From Gamarada debralockiae (lineage: Eukaryota; Ascomycota; Leotiomycetes; Helotiales; Hyphodiscaceae): a stretch of DNA of 20,846 bases. Numbering within the stretch: the stretch's first letter is position 1; each line of letters begins with the position of its first letter. The stretch spans positions 1 through 20,846 of the forward strand of contig NXFV01001926.1 in the NCBI GenBank assembly GCA_002803225.1. Direction: 5' to 3'. This document shows positions 1-9,577 of this stretch, piece after piece. Below the pieces are notes generated by a model that was given only the letters and a program-made list of their open reading frames with translations, was not told where the DNA came from and made no database searches. The position numbers were made by a program, and so were the translations under genes.

Positions 1-23
1 ATAATTCATACTAACGTCAAAGT

Positions 24-101
24 CTAGTCAAAAACTAGTCAATGGCGTCAAAATTGCGATCAATCTTTTTTTTTTGACGCCATTGACTAGTTTTTGACTA
101 G
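24..101. repeat. Perfect 30-bp inverted repeat (fold-back)
   Basis: Positions 24-53 are the exact reverse complement of 72-101, separated by an 18-nt spacer that ends in a T run. Each arm contains a short internal tandem of the CTAGTCAA type. Related GTCAAA/TTTGAC words continue on both sides (15-23 and 105-118). The ATTGCGATCA word before the T run recurs in altered form at about 122-132. It could be the end of a MITE or fold-back transposon, or a satellite unit. No coding sequence is attached. Confidence 0.85.
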
Positions 102-954
102 TTTTTGACCACTTTGACAACATTAGCGATCAGTGATTTTTTTGACTAATTTCCCGGTTTGCGGATGCAGACGCGACTCTTTCTCCATATCAGAACTCTC
201 CCACTCTCTCCTCTTCTGATACAATTCATCCAACACCCATTCAAAATCAATCCTATCCAAATCCGAATCCACAATCCTTAATGACCTTCAGGGAAATCCA
301 TTCCAGAATTCCGAGGAACACCAGAGATTCTCCTTGAGCAGATGGGGCACCAATAGACAGGAGCCAAATTGGTAAGCGTGGCTTATTTATATGATCGTTA
401 TGGTGGAATAATCATCTTCGTCCAGTTCTATATAATCAATATAATCAAACAAAGGCTTGTGATTGGAAAACCTTTCTGATTCTTTTCCTGACTCATCATC
501 CTGTGCCCAAGCTCTAATACGCTTATATTGACCTTCATGACTGGTATGTTCAAGGATAAGTCCTTGGCATGTACTGTACCTACTACCCTCTTTTCCAACT
601 GGAACGGTTACGTAGAAATCGGGGAGAAGCTAGAGGGTGTACAGTAACACCTCTTTCCAATAGGCGAGATCTTAATCTGATCGGAGGCGTACGAAGACCC
701 TATTCTCGTCTGAGCTTCCTATCCGAATCTGGAAAGGCGTCTGTGAGAAATGGTTCCTTCTTGTAGGACATTATCCAATCAAGCAGTAATCACAACGATT
801 CCAGCCCAAGGTTATCTGAGTCTTCTATTGGAATGTGGATGCAATACGGCGGTAATAATATCTTTATTATTCTCAGAGCTATTTTCATGGGCTTTCTTAA
901 AGAAGTCCTCTAGTGATTTGTGCTTTAGCATCCCAAAGAGTCTAGCGATAGTAA
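102..954. other. Gene-free, repeat-derived DNA
   Basis: I find no credible gene here. The short open frames (for example 569-766 and 750-962) have no recognisable domain, no intron support and no sensible start context. The sequence is moderately AT-rich and reads like decayed transposon DNA. Confidence 0.55.
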
Positions 955-1402
955 GAGTATAGATAAATTAAATTAAAGTTAAAGAATAAGGAGGTATAAA
1001 TATAGATATCTAAAAGAGAGACTAGAAATGGCTCAATAGTTGGAGAGGGACAATTCAGATAGGCAACAGCGGTAAGGAGAAAGGTTTATAGAAGACAACA
1101 GTAAATTTCACTCCTTAAATGAGACCTCTATGCCTTATTGCCGTGGGCAATGGCCTATGGATAACTTAGATCTATTTTCACAAGTGTCCGGTTCGGGATC
1201 CTGGGGAGCGTGTTTGGGCTCCCTGTAATAATCGTCAAAACTTGACAAAAATGATATTATGAGGCCCTAAGATAACATCTAGCCTTATTAACCAAGTGGG
1301 TGCTGCGCAGGTGAGCTGGGTGAGCTGAGGGTGACTAGCGCCTGAGTAGAAGCGGCCAAGCTTACTAACTGATCTTGGAATGAGATTAGAGTTCAACTAC
1401 CG
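955..1402 (+). repeat. Dispersed repeat, copy A
   Basis: This stretch aligns by eye with 16263-16796 in the same orientation. Shared anchors are the ATAAATTA...AAGAATAAG block (963-990 and 16272-16300), CGGGATCC (1194-1201 and 16497-16504), GTCAAAACTTGAC (1234-1246 and 16537-16549, both exactly 40 nt after CGGGATCC), and TAGCGCCTGAGTAGAAGCGG (1336-1355 and 16722-16741). Both copies keep a hairpin GGGAGC...GCTCCC (1204-1209 with 1218-1223 here). Many differences are C/T or G/A, as expected of RIP. The family is unknown; it could be a solo LTR or the tail of a non-autonomous element. Confidence 0.7.
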
Positions 1403-1425
1403 AGAAAGTCGGACTCTAATCTCAT
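1380..1425. repeat. 13-bp inverted repeat at the end of repeat copy A
   Basis: ATGAGATTAGAGT at 1380-1392 is perfectly complementary to 1413-1425, with a 20-nt spacer. Copy B has the left-arm word GATTAGAGTT but not the right arm, so the hairpin is specific to copy A. Confidence 0.7.
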
Positions 1426-1474
1426 CCTCGCTAGTTCTGTTTTAGTCTCCGGACGTGAGCAACTGCTGCTTTAA

Positions 1475-1550
1475 CCTGAGCCGAGGGTGAGCATGCCTGA
1501 GCTGAGGGTGAGCACAGCCTGAGCCATCCTAAGCTATGGCCTGAGCATCC
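1475..1550 (+). repeat. Degenerate 21-22 bp minisatellite (CCTGAGC units)
   Basis: About 3.5 units start with CCTGAGC at 1475, 1496, 1518 and 1540. The first two share CCTGAGCYGAGGGTGAGCA and the later units are diverged. The motif GAGGGTGAG also occurs in the repeat copies at 1327 and 16691, so this is probably a drifted extension of the same family. Confidence 0.65.
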
Positions 1551-2266
1551 AGAATACGCCCTGAATCAGCCTTCGCATTATAATGTGGAACCGCCTCCTG
1601 TGTACCCCGGCTATAGTTTCCTTACCGAACTTTGCCTAAGAATCCGTTTCTGCTCCCTTATAAGAATTCATGCCGGAGCTGATTTTGGATCCCTTTTATT
1701 AAAAAGCACGTGATTAATAATTCGGCCTTATAACTTACCGAACAATTCCAATTCAGTATTATCGCATTTAAACATATAACCTCTCTTTATTGAATAATTG
1801 TTTTATTTATTTTTATAAGAACTTATATTTGCATATAATTGCTCCGCTATAAATGTTTCTATATAGCTATCAAAAAGGGCACAAGAGGCTATATTACGAA
1901 TCTTGGGGTTTGGAGCTCCCTTTGCCCATTCTACCATTATGTAACTCAAGATTAAATCTTCCTAGCAGAAAAATTACCCTAAATAAGAGAATTTCGGTGC
2001 TTCCATTAGGCAAATAGGATTACACAATTTGGTACATCGTCATAACTATAATAAGAGGGGATTCCGACAGCTAGTATGCTTTTTGAGTATTATGAGATAT
2101 ATAAAATGAACTTGTATCAGGAATATGGTTTATACCAAGATCCGTTCCCTGAGGTTCTGGGATTACCGAGGAAAGACAAGGAACACTTATCTTAGAAATA
2201 GTATATCGATCAAAAGGCAATTAGATAGTTCCTGTGCTTGCTAACCCTCGTCAGATTCATTTAGCG
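1551..2266. other. AT-rich gene-free DNA
   Basis: No supported gene. The stretch is AT-rich with many stops in all frames, which is compatible with old RIP-mutated repeat sequence. Confidence 0.5.
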
Positions 2267-2532
2267 GTAATACCGCGTCAGGGAAAGAGACATACCAAGG
2301 TCTAGTAGCTTTAGCAAAGCAGAATTGTATCCATATTAGCACCTAAAACTATATTAGCAAAAAGTATAAAGGATTAGCTAGATAGGGGTCCCATAGATGT
2401 AGAGATCTATACAATGGTGATACCGCGGTCCAGGAATAGTCACACTAAGGGCTAAGTAGCACTAGGAGATTCGTATGCTGTAGTAATGCCGCATCCAGAA
2501 AGGTGTCATACCGAGGTCTACCGGTACTATAG
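2267..2532 (+). repeat. Three diverged copies of a ~48 bp unit
   Basis: Units begin GTAATACCGCG (2267-2313), GTGATACCGCGG (2417-2465) and GTAATGCCGCA (2483-2532). Each continues with a CAG(G/A)AA block, a CA(T/C)AC(C/T) block and a closing AGGTCTA/GGGCTAA-type block. The first two are about 100 bp apart and the last two almost abut. No reading frame is conserved across them, so they look like non-coding repeat debris. Confidence 0.55.
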
Positions 2533-2789
2533 ATCCATATATGTCTGAACTATCATGCACTTGCAACGAGATTTGCACTGGAACTGTTCCGATGAACTTG
2601 TTTCAATCATTATCTTGTTATTCTGTCTCAATTTACATCTATCTCTGCGAATCCAGGGTATCCGTCCAATGCATGCTATCCAGTGGAAATGCTCTGTGCT
2701 CCTGGACGCCTTATCCCAATCTCAAAGCTTCAATATAAAAGGCAAAAGCACAAAGAAAGCCTAAAAGAGCGTCGCATATGTACCCCCGT
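2533..2789. other. Short gene-free spacer
   Basis: Several overlapping short open frames exist in different phases (2541-2877). None has a recognisable domain or convincing start, and I do not call them genes. Confidence 0.5.
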
Positions 2790-3614
2790 CTATATTTTCA
2801 TATCATCATCAAGGCAAACCCCCTCCATCAACACCTCCCTCAACGCATCACGATCAACGCCGACCGGCCTGACCTGACTCGGCGCTTTCTCCTTTCTCAC
2901 GAATCCAGGGATCGGGCCACTTTGATTGACTCCAGGTGGGCCGTCCCATAAAGGCTTGCAGCGGATCGACAGGAGTAGGCGTGCTCACCAACCTCTTCTG
3001 GTGCTGTGCTCGTGCTCCACGAAGATCGCCGGATGATTTCATCGGGCTGACTCCCCATGGACCGAACACCCATCCGCCAACTTTCTTGCCGAGACCAGCG
3101 CCCTCATTCGAGTTCGACGAGTTGATAGAGCGAGCGTCGGGACTGTGCATAGTGCCGATGCTGGAGCGTAAGTACATGGTGCTATCGTGACCTTGACGAG
3201 AGAGTGTAGGTCGTGCTATGATCATTGATGAACTCGTCAGGGTGTCAACAGACATCATTGAAGTCGGCGTACCCAATCTAGTTGGCCGATGAAGCATCGC
3301 TCCATTGCCCGTGATCGTCAACTGAGACGGTCTGGATTTGATCGTATGGATATCCAGTCCACCAATGGAGAGGATAGATTCGTGCGATGTTGAACGGCGG
3401 AGTTGAGGCTGCCATTGCTCGCTCACAATAAACTCTGAGTCGTGAGATGTGTCGGACGGACTCATGTCGTCTTCCAGCGAGGGCATACTACGCGTTTGTA
3501 AATCTTGGATTTCTTCTACGTCGTTATCTTCCTCTTCTTGGATGACGTTGTTCGGTTGGAAGTTCATCGGTGCTGCGAAGCTGCGAGTCGATACTTCCGA
3601 GCCACGTTTCCGGT
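2790..3614 (-). pseudogene. Frameshifted C-terminal fragment of an unidentified fungal protein
   Basis: Reading leftwards from about 3600, one frame gives an acidic and Ser/Thr-rich disordered stretch (EEEDNDVEEIQ, then DMSPSDTSHDSE), two conserved-looking patches around RPSQLTITGNG and RPTRLGTPTSMMSVDT, and a Trp-rich motif GKKVGGWVFGPWGVSP near 3060-3110. It then reaches PLQAFMGRP at about 2945. There an extra base (about 2937) throws the frame off. The other frame continues sensibly with PPGVNQSGPIPGFVRKEKAP and stops at 2790. The conserved tail and single-base shift argue for a recent pseudogene, or a sequencing error at that base. I do not recognise the family. No matching start lies upstream; the preceding sequence belongs to a Zn2Cys6-type protein in another frame. 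Confidence 0.55.
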
Positions 3615-4127
3615 GGTATCTCCGGATGAGTCTCAAATGGATCCAGCATTTCGGCACTCAACGATTGCGGCAACGCGACCTTCCAGTCCCACTCGCCCTC
3701 GAACTGTGATGCTTTTGCACTATCTGAAGGATACTCGGAGGCGCTGGATTGACGTTGGTCGACTTTTGGAGCCAGTGCTCTGTTTCGTGCAGGGTCGCTT
3801 TTCCGAGTGCAGACTGGTGTTCCATAATTACACGCTTCGATGATCGGAAACCATCGAAAACAAGCTCCGCAAACAGGCTTTACCTCATCGCATTTTAGTT
3901 TACGCTCCTTGCAGCTACAGAAGAGGGGAGTTAGTAATTGCTCAATTCAGAATGTTTCAGAATGATTTGCTCCGTAGACGGGTTTCCAGAGTCACTACTC
4001 CCAAAACAGTCTCGAGCAAGAAATACTTTACGGTCCATTTACACCCACATCGTGCAGCCATTTCTTGATTTTTGTGCGATCTTCTTGTCGGGGGTTCGGA
4101 ATCTGGGGGAACTATGAGACCAAACAT
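3615..4127 (-). pseudogene. Zn(II)2Cys6 transcription factor, N-terminal relic
   Basis: A start at 4127 gives MFGLIVPPDSEPPTRRSHK. The frame is then lost in the A run of the AAAAATCAAG stretch around 4070; adding one A would continue with KSRNGCTI. A donor GTGGGT at 4048 and an acceptor TTCTGTAG at 3915, preceded by TTACTAAC, define a 134-nt intron that joins CTI to CKERKLKCDEVKPVCGAC. This gives the Zn2Cys6 spacing C-x2-C-x6-C-x6-C-x2-C, with the sixth Cys in EACNYG. Downstream, WDWKVALPQ and LDPFETHPEIP resemble the linker and start of the regulatory domain in fungal regulators. After that the similarity ends and the frame stops at 3524. The middle-homology domain is absent. It is a dead or truncated regulator next to the elongase gene; whether it once controlled it is inference. 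Confidence 0.65.
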
Positions 4128-5236
4128 GTCTTTGTTGAATGGATAGTTCAAGCTGTGGATAACTTAAATAAGCTTTGAGCTTGGGGTAAGCTGAGCTACG
4201 TACGGAGGCACTGTACTTGATATCGAGGCTTGTCGCATGGTTCAGCCACCGTGTTCCTAGCCACTGGCGTGCACCAATCTTGGCAGGGGGGGTGGGGAGC
4301 CTCGATTTTGTATCTAGGTGCAGCCCTAGCAGACTCAAAGTGTCAGCAATTTTCTATGCCGAAGTATCAACGCACATCACGACAATGTTGATTAACAAAC
4401 GCCGAGGCAAATCCATTGATATTGGCTGTAGGGCTACAAGGAAAGACGGTCGAACGCACAGAGAAAGCCGAGCCCGAAATAACTTGATAGTCTTATTAGC
4501 CGCTTTCTTAACGTACTTGATATGCGAGTGGTGTTTATAAGCGAGTGGTTTTTGGATTTTGCCCGCAAAATCATTGAAAAAGCCCTTAGAGCTTTCCCCT
4601 GACCTCAAAGACTTGGGGCCCAGTGACGAGGCCAAAGGAGAGTATACGTAGGATGAAAGATGCGGCGATTGCTGCGAAAGGATGGCACACAAAGTACTAG
4701 TGCAATTATGATTTCGGCTATTATAAGTAACACGCTAAAATAATTTGTGATTGATTTATAATGAATCTAATTGTGTTGACGTTTTGGTTAATAATTTGGT
4801 GTTCTCGGAGACTTATTCCTTAGTACTCTACAGGGTCTCTCGGTCTTTCAGCCTATCAGAGCCTGAAGACCCTTCCGATACGCTGTAAATTTTAGCGACG
4901 CTACCCTGTGGCATAGGGGCATAGGGCACTCTCCCTTGTACATACAAGGTCTAAGCCCCTGTAGCTGCAGGGAGTGCATAAGCGAGATCCAAATAAGAAG
5001 GAGAGTGAGACCGGAATCTGCGTGTTGATGTATGAATGCGGCGCCTGAAGCTGCAGCCATACGCTGCCACGACGACAAGCTGCAATACAGCTCAATACAT
5101 GTGCAAGTAACGGATGTTTTCTTCAAAGCCGGGAACTGTTCACACCATAACAATATCCTGTGTTACCTTACACCCAACTTGGCTTTTTCAACGAAGCTTG
5201 TGTGCCCTATCCATGGCACGAATGTCTCTCTCCATC
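4128..5236. other. Spacer upstream of the elongase gene
   Basis: No supported gene in about 1.1 kb. Short frames at 4039-4338, 4217-4540 and 4354-4692 overlap each other on both strands and show no domain. The right part (about 4850-5236) should contain the elongase promoter and 5' UTR. A 7-bp palindrome with a 2-nt centre, CCTTGTA-CA-TACAAGG, lies at 4934-4949, about 290 nt before the preferred start, and is a possible dimeric regulator site. Confidence 0.45.
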
Positions 5237-6352
5237 ATGGGAGACTACTCTGTCCTGCCATCTCCCGGCTTGTTCACCTTTCCTCCCCAAAGCCAACCAG
5301 CTGCTCTACTTCCGGCATCTCCAGGAACAAATGGCTTCAGGCCAGCTTTCGAGATACCGGCATCCCTCTTCTCAGCTGCCCTCGATGTCAAGGTTCCTCT
5401 AACGACTACGTGCATTTACATCGGTGCTGTGGTTGCTCTGAACTCCTTCAATCACTCAAACAACGGCAAACCATGGAGTCTCAGCAGAGGTAGAGCGTTC
5501 TCTTGGTTCGTGATCGCACACAACCTGTTTATGGCTATCTACTCGGCCTGGACCTTTTGTGGCATGTGCGCCACACTTCACCGTGCTTTACATGCGCAGT
5601 CAGTTTCGAGTGTTCTAGACAGTCTTTGCAAGATTCATGGCACTTCCGGCTTGGGGTCTGCATTATCATACAACTCGACAGCTGCAAGTTGGTTCATTGA
5701 GTCGTCCCCAGCGTCGCCCGGTGTAGGCTCAACAACGTGGGATTCTACGAGCCATGGACGACTATGGGATGCGGGTCTGGGCTTCTACGGTTGGCTCTTC
5801 TATCTGAGCAAGATATTAGAGTTTGTGGACACAGCAGTCATCCTGGCCAAAGGAAAGCAAGCCTCGTTTCTGCAGTATTATCACCACGCTGGAGCATTAC
5901 TCTGTATGTGGGCTGGAGTGCGATACATGTCGCCTCCATTCTGGTCGAGCGTCACATTCAACTCAGGCGTGCACACACTGATGTACACGTACTATGGATT
6001 GATCGCAATGAGAGTTTCCCTCCCTCGATTTCTCAAGCGCGCCCTGACTTCAATTCAAATCGTGCAGATTGTCTCGGGAAATCTCATCTTCATCTCACAA
6101 CTCTTTACTTCCTACAAAATTCCGGTAACGGAACTACAATCGAATTCCGATGGACATGAAATTTCCAAGGTGGTTTACCACACCACACCATGCATCGTTA
6201 CAAGTGGGCAGGCCTTTGCAATATGGCTTTCTATCTTGTATCTTACACCTCTTATGGTCCTGTTTTTGCAGTTTTTTGCTCAAAGTTATCTTCCTCGAAA
6301 GGTCACAAGGAGCAGCAAGTTGGAGAAAAGCGACAGAGGTTCATTGAATTAG
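5237..6352 (+). CDS. ELO-family fatty acid elongase (3-ketoacyl-CoA synthase), ER membrane
   Basis: Single-exon gene. The frame is open from 5114 (412 codons), but the ATG at 5237 has the best start context (A at -3, G at +4) and gives MGDYSVLPSPGLFTFPP, about 371 aa, close to the size of fungal PUFA-type elongases. ATGs at 5213 and 5222 are alternatives. All ELO signatures are present (numbering from 5114): KILEFVDT at 233-240, the histidine box QYYHHAG at 254-260, NSGVHTLMYTYY at 283-294, and TSIQIVQ at 312-318. Several hydrophobic segments fit a multi-span ER protein. The first His of the canonical HxxHH box is Gln, a variant known in Mortierella-type and other PUFA elongases. The family condenses malonyl-CoA with acyl-CoA. 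Chain-length preference cannot be read from sequence. It converges with the transporter gene downstream and is one gene away from a front-end desaturase. No frameshift or stop is present. Confidence 0.93.
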   Translation: MGDYSVLPSPGLFTFPPQSQPAALLPASPGTNGFRPAFEIPASLFSAALDVKVPLTTTCIYIGAVVALNSFNHSNNGKPWSLSRGRAFSWFVIAHNLFMAIYSAWTFCGMCATLHRALHAQSVSSVLDSLCKIHGTSGLGSALSYNSTAASWFIESSPASPGVGSTTWDSTSHGRLWDAGLGFYGWLFYLSKILEFVDTAVILAKGKQASFLQYYHHAGALLCMWAGVRYMSPPFWSSVTFNSGVHTLMYTYYGLIAMRVSLPRFLKRALTSIQIVQIVSGNLIFISQLFTSYKIPVTELQSNSDGHEISKVVYHTTPCIVTSGQAFAIWLSILYLTPLMVLFLQFFAQSYLPRKVTRSSKLEKSDRGSLN

Positions 6353-7042
6353 GAGGAAAATGGACCACTGTGAGAACGTTTCGTTTGAAGTTCTCTAGTA
6401 CATCATCAGATTAGAGAGACGTTCTACATCAGGTTGCTGCGATGTTGTCTCCACATAGAGCTCTGCTACTTCAAGCTATAGGTTATGAATATTTTCTTAG
6501 TATTGCTACAATCGGTGGGAAATGATATAATTCTTGGTGTTGTCTAGACCCATCTGTCTGAGCTGAGTAACCATCATGATGTGCTGACCAGTTCTTCTCC
6601 CCAGGGTTCGTCAATCACCTGGGGGAAATGCCAGGATCTATCCCCGGAGGTCTTAGGGTTTCGATAAGGACCCCTCGCTCAGCACATGTTTCTAAGCTAC
6701 GGCGCTCCTAGCTCATGCATATTCAACCTTGATATGTCTCAACATGTGTAAGCCCCAAGACTCGCCTGTGGAGATACAACGTATCAAGGCAGTTAAATGT
6801 GGCGATATTAGGGTGTGAAAGGGTGTCTTTGTTTACCTTCTGGCCTGTGCTAGCCAGGAACCCCCCATGTCTCGCTACATTGAATAGCCCAGATACGTTG
6901 TAGAGCCGAAACAGGGAGACGATCTGCATGCACGGTTGCAGGACATCCTTGGGGAAGCATGATATTGTTCTGTCAGCTTATACGACCGGTTAATCTACCT
7001 AGTATGGTGTCTGCTCCATCCAATCACAGAACTTTAGACCCA
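6353..7042. other. Convergent intergenic region between elongase and transporter genes
   Basis: It contains the 3' ends of two convergent genes. A hairpin with a 7-bp stem, CCCCAGG (6599-6605) with CCTGGGG (6618-6624), sits near the middle and might act in 3'-end formation, but its role is unknown. A 68-codon frame on the minus strand (6723-6929) shows no domain and is not called. Confidence 0.45.
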
Positions 7043-8961
7043 CTATCCGAGCTCCATGTCAACAACACGGTTCGGTAGAACATGAACGGACTCGATCCTT
7101 CTGTTCATGGAATACTCCTTGATCAGGAGAGATACTAATGCCCCCAGTGCTGACACCGCAGTCAGAACCTCGAACAGATTTCGGAAACTCTGAGAGTAAG
7201 CCAGAATATATAGCTGGCGCTCTGGAGAATCCAAGGGCATCTCTTTCATGACTGAGACAAATGCTTCAGCATTGCTCGCTACTGTCGTAGGGAGAGACAA
7301 CGCTCGGAGATGATGAGCTAGCGTATTCTGAAATACCGTGGCACCAATAGCAACGCCCACGCTCTGACCAAGCGATCTCATAAACGTGTAAACAGATGCT
7401 GCATAACCAACATCTTCTTTGTGAGCTGAGGCTTGAATGCATACGATAAGACTCATCATCGTAGGTCCGTGACTGATGCCCACCAAAACGAAGATGGGGA
7501 TCCAGCCAGATGATGGGATCGCAGCATCCAGAAGAATAAGTAAGCCAGAACCCAAAATGATCAATATCCAACCCTGAACCAAGACCCATCGGTAACGACC
7601 GAGCTTTGTGATTAAAGTCCCGGACCCAACTCCACTGACTGCAAGACCGATCGTTATAGCAATGAGATTGAGGCCTGCGATAGTGGTACTCAAATTTTTG
7701 CATGCCTCGAAAAATAACGGGAGATAATACAGGAGGCAGAACATCTGTAAATATGATATCAGCTTCAAAATATCCAGCATATGCATAAAATACGCCAACT
7801 GACCAACAAACCCTGCAAAAACACACAAAAATACGCCGCATTCGCAGTCCTCTTCCCAAAAAGCCTCAATCGAAAAAAAGGCTCAGCAGCACTATAAGCC
7901 TCCCAAAAGAGACATAAAATCAACCCTAAAACACCTACGATAATCGGGAAGATCGTCCTGAAGCTTGACCATGGATACGGGGAACCGCCCCATGTAATTC
8001 CGATCAGGAAGCTGCATGCAGAAGAGATGAAGAGGATTGCGCCAACCCAGTCTATTGAGCGGGCTTTGGAGAGGAGAGTCGTGGGGGGGCGGTCGATGTT
8101 CAGGTTTAGGACGAGAGCGGTCATGAGGAATGCGAAGAGGCAGAAGGGGAAGTTTATATAGAAACACCAGCGCCACGTTAGGTGTTGGGAGAAGAGGCCA
8201 CCGATGAGGGGACCTGGGGGGATTAGAATATTGGAGTCTTGAGATGGAGAGGAAAGCAGAGCGGAAATTTTGAAAGGTGGGTACCTGTTATAACAGCAAA
8301 TGACCAAGCTAATGAGGTTATGGCTTGATACTGTGGACGCTGACGAAGAGGAATGATATCCGTGATGATAACAGAAACCAGAGCAAAACATGCACCCCCG
8401 CCCACACCTTGGATGCAACGTCCCGTGATAAAGACTACGAAGTTACTGGTAGTACAGCAGAGGATGGTACCAATGGTAAAGGTGGAAATGTTGGAAAGCA
8501 ACACTGGTCTTCGACCAAAAATATCTGAGAGATTGATGATGAAAGGTTGGACAACGGCTGAGACGAGGAGGTAAGATGTGCCAACCCAGAATGTCTCTGT
8601 AGTCGTGGCATTGAGTGATACAGCGATGCTCTTTTACGGTCAGTCTAGCTCTTGATATTTTTGCTTTGAGAAGTATATATCTTACTGGGAGTGCTGGAAC
8701 GAGAATGGTAGCATCGAGCGCCTAGGAGATGGTCAGAGTGAATTCCCTTTCAAGATGTCTGACTCGACGTACAACAATCAGAACAACGGCTACTAGATCT
8801 ATTATGATCAACCACTCATTTCGTCCAGCTTTCCACTGCAGGAACTCCTCATCATCTGACCCATTAACTACGACCGGTTCCTCAGTCGCAACATCAACTT
8901 TCGTGATTGAATTATCGCGATTTGCTGGTGAATCATCGTTTATACCACTATCTCCGATCAT
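7043..8961 (-). CDS. DHA2-family major facilitator transporter, 14 TM (probable exporter)
   Basis: Five exons on the minus strand: 8961-8773, 8721-8686, 8630-8285, 8213-7804 and 7744-7043. They sum to 1683 nt, or 560 aa, with no frame break. Introns of 51, 55, 71 and 59 nt have GT..AG ends. Joined exons read LVAVVLIV-ALDATILVPALP-SIAVSLNATTTETFWVGTSYLL, the usual first helices of this family. MFS motif A is seen as SDIFGRRPVLL. The antiporter motif C region reads AVITGPLIGGLFSQ followed by WRWCFYINFP across intron 3. The 14-helix layout, including the extra central pair near WGGSPYPW, fits H+-coupled drug or metabolite export at the plasma or vacuolar membrane. The acidic N-terminus (about 45 aa) is cytosolic. 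Exon 2 is only 12 codons. It is divergent from the desaturase across 616 bp. The substrate is unknown; export of a lipid product is only a guess from context. Confidence 0.93.
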
Positions 8962-9577
8962 ATTCGTTTTGAAAGCGCGAGCGCTTAACTATCGGTAAGA
9001 ACTCTCAAAACGCGGCCAAAGCACCACTATCAGAGCGAATAAACACGAAGAAAAGAGATAAAGGATTCCTGCAACAATTTTTGTCGGCGAGATTGTTAAT
9101 TTTTTTTTATCAGGCACTGCGCCGTTGTCCCTCGCTCGCAGGAGATTAATTTATTTTTATTTTTATCGAGCACTGCGCCTTTGTCTAGCACTCGCAGGAC
9201 AGGGTTTCGACATGGGCTTTGATAGGCGCCATCCCAAGTGCTGATGTGAAGGTACGATTTGCAGGATTTCATTCGCGCAAGGGCTGTATAAGGTTACAAC
9301 GTATGTAGTCCCGCCACAAGTTTTCCTTATGTGTCTTTCAGCCGTACGCACGAAGTCACCGCTGGCTGATGTGTGGAGGTTCACTATTTAGTGGATAATG
9401 GCCTTGGTCTTTGGAGCTTTTTCTGCCATACTTCGGCGCATGTTTAGACTTCCCGTTTGAGCTGGAGGTTCAAAGTTTGTTCGACTGTCACTCTTTCCAT
9501 CCCTACAATTTTAAAATTTATACGTTTCAGCCGATTGAGAGGAGTATTTGCCAATCAGTATCATATGTTGGTCCACA
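8962..9577. promoter_or_regulatory. Shared divergent promoter region of transporter and desaturase
   Basis: 616 bp separate the two start codons (8961 on minus, 9578 on plus), so the region must carry both promoters unless regulation is distant. Its middle holds T-rich stretches and a duplicated block (9114-9199). No ORF here is credible. Confidence 0.6.
9114..9199 (+). repeat. Duplicated 30-bp block in the divergent promoter
   Basis: Two copies start GCACTGCGCC at 9114 and 9170. In both, TTGTC follows within a few bases and CTCGCAGGA follows at exactly +21 (9135-9143 and 9191-9199). Only a few bases between the anchors differ. T-rich runs containing TAATTT precede each copy, so the full unit is about 56 bp. 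It may be a tandem duplication kept as paired regulator sites, or neutral. Confidence 0.75.

Noticed and set aside
2936..3709. Plus-strand open frames (2936-3190, 3449-3709, 3505-3843) opposite the minus-strand relics
   Set aside because: They are antisense shadows of the minus-strand coding relics; no domain or splice support.
5032..5493. 153-codon frame overlapping the start of the elongase
   Set aside because: Overlaps the elongase in another phase and lacks any motif; the elongase frame has all family signatures.
6590..6630. Possible tRNA T-arm (GGTTCGTCAATC with flanking stem)
   Set aside because: No acceptor, D or anticodon arms can be built around it; it is treated as a simple hairpin.
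7266..8574. Long overlapping frames on both strands within the transporter locus
   Set aside because: They are other-phase shadows or run through introns; the five-exon minus-strand model explains the locus fully.
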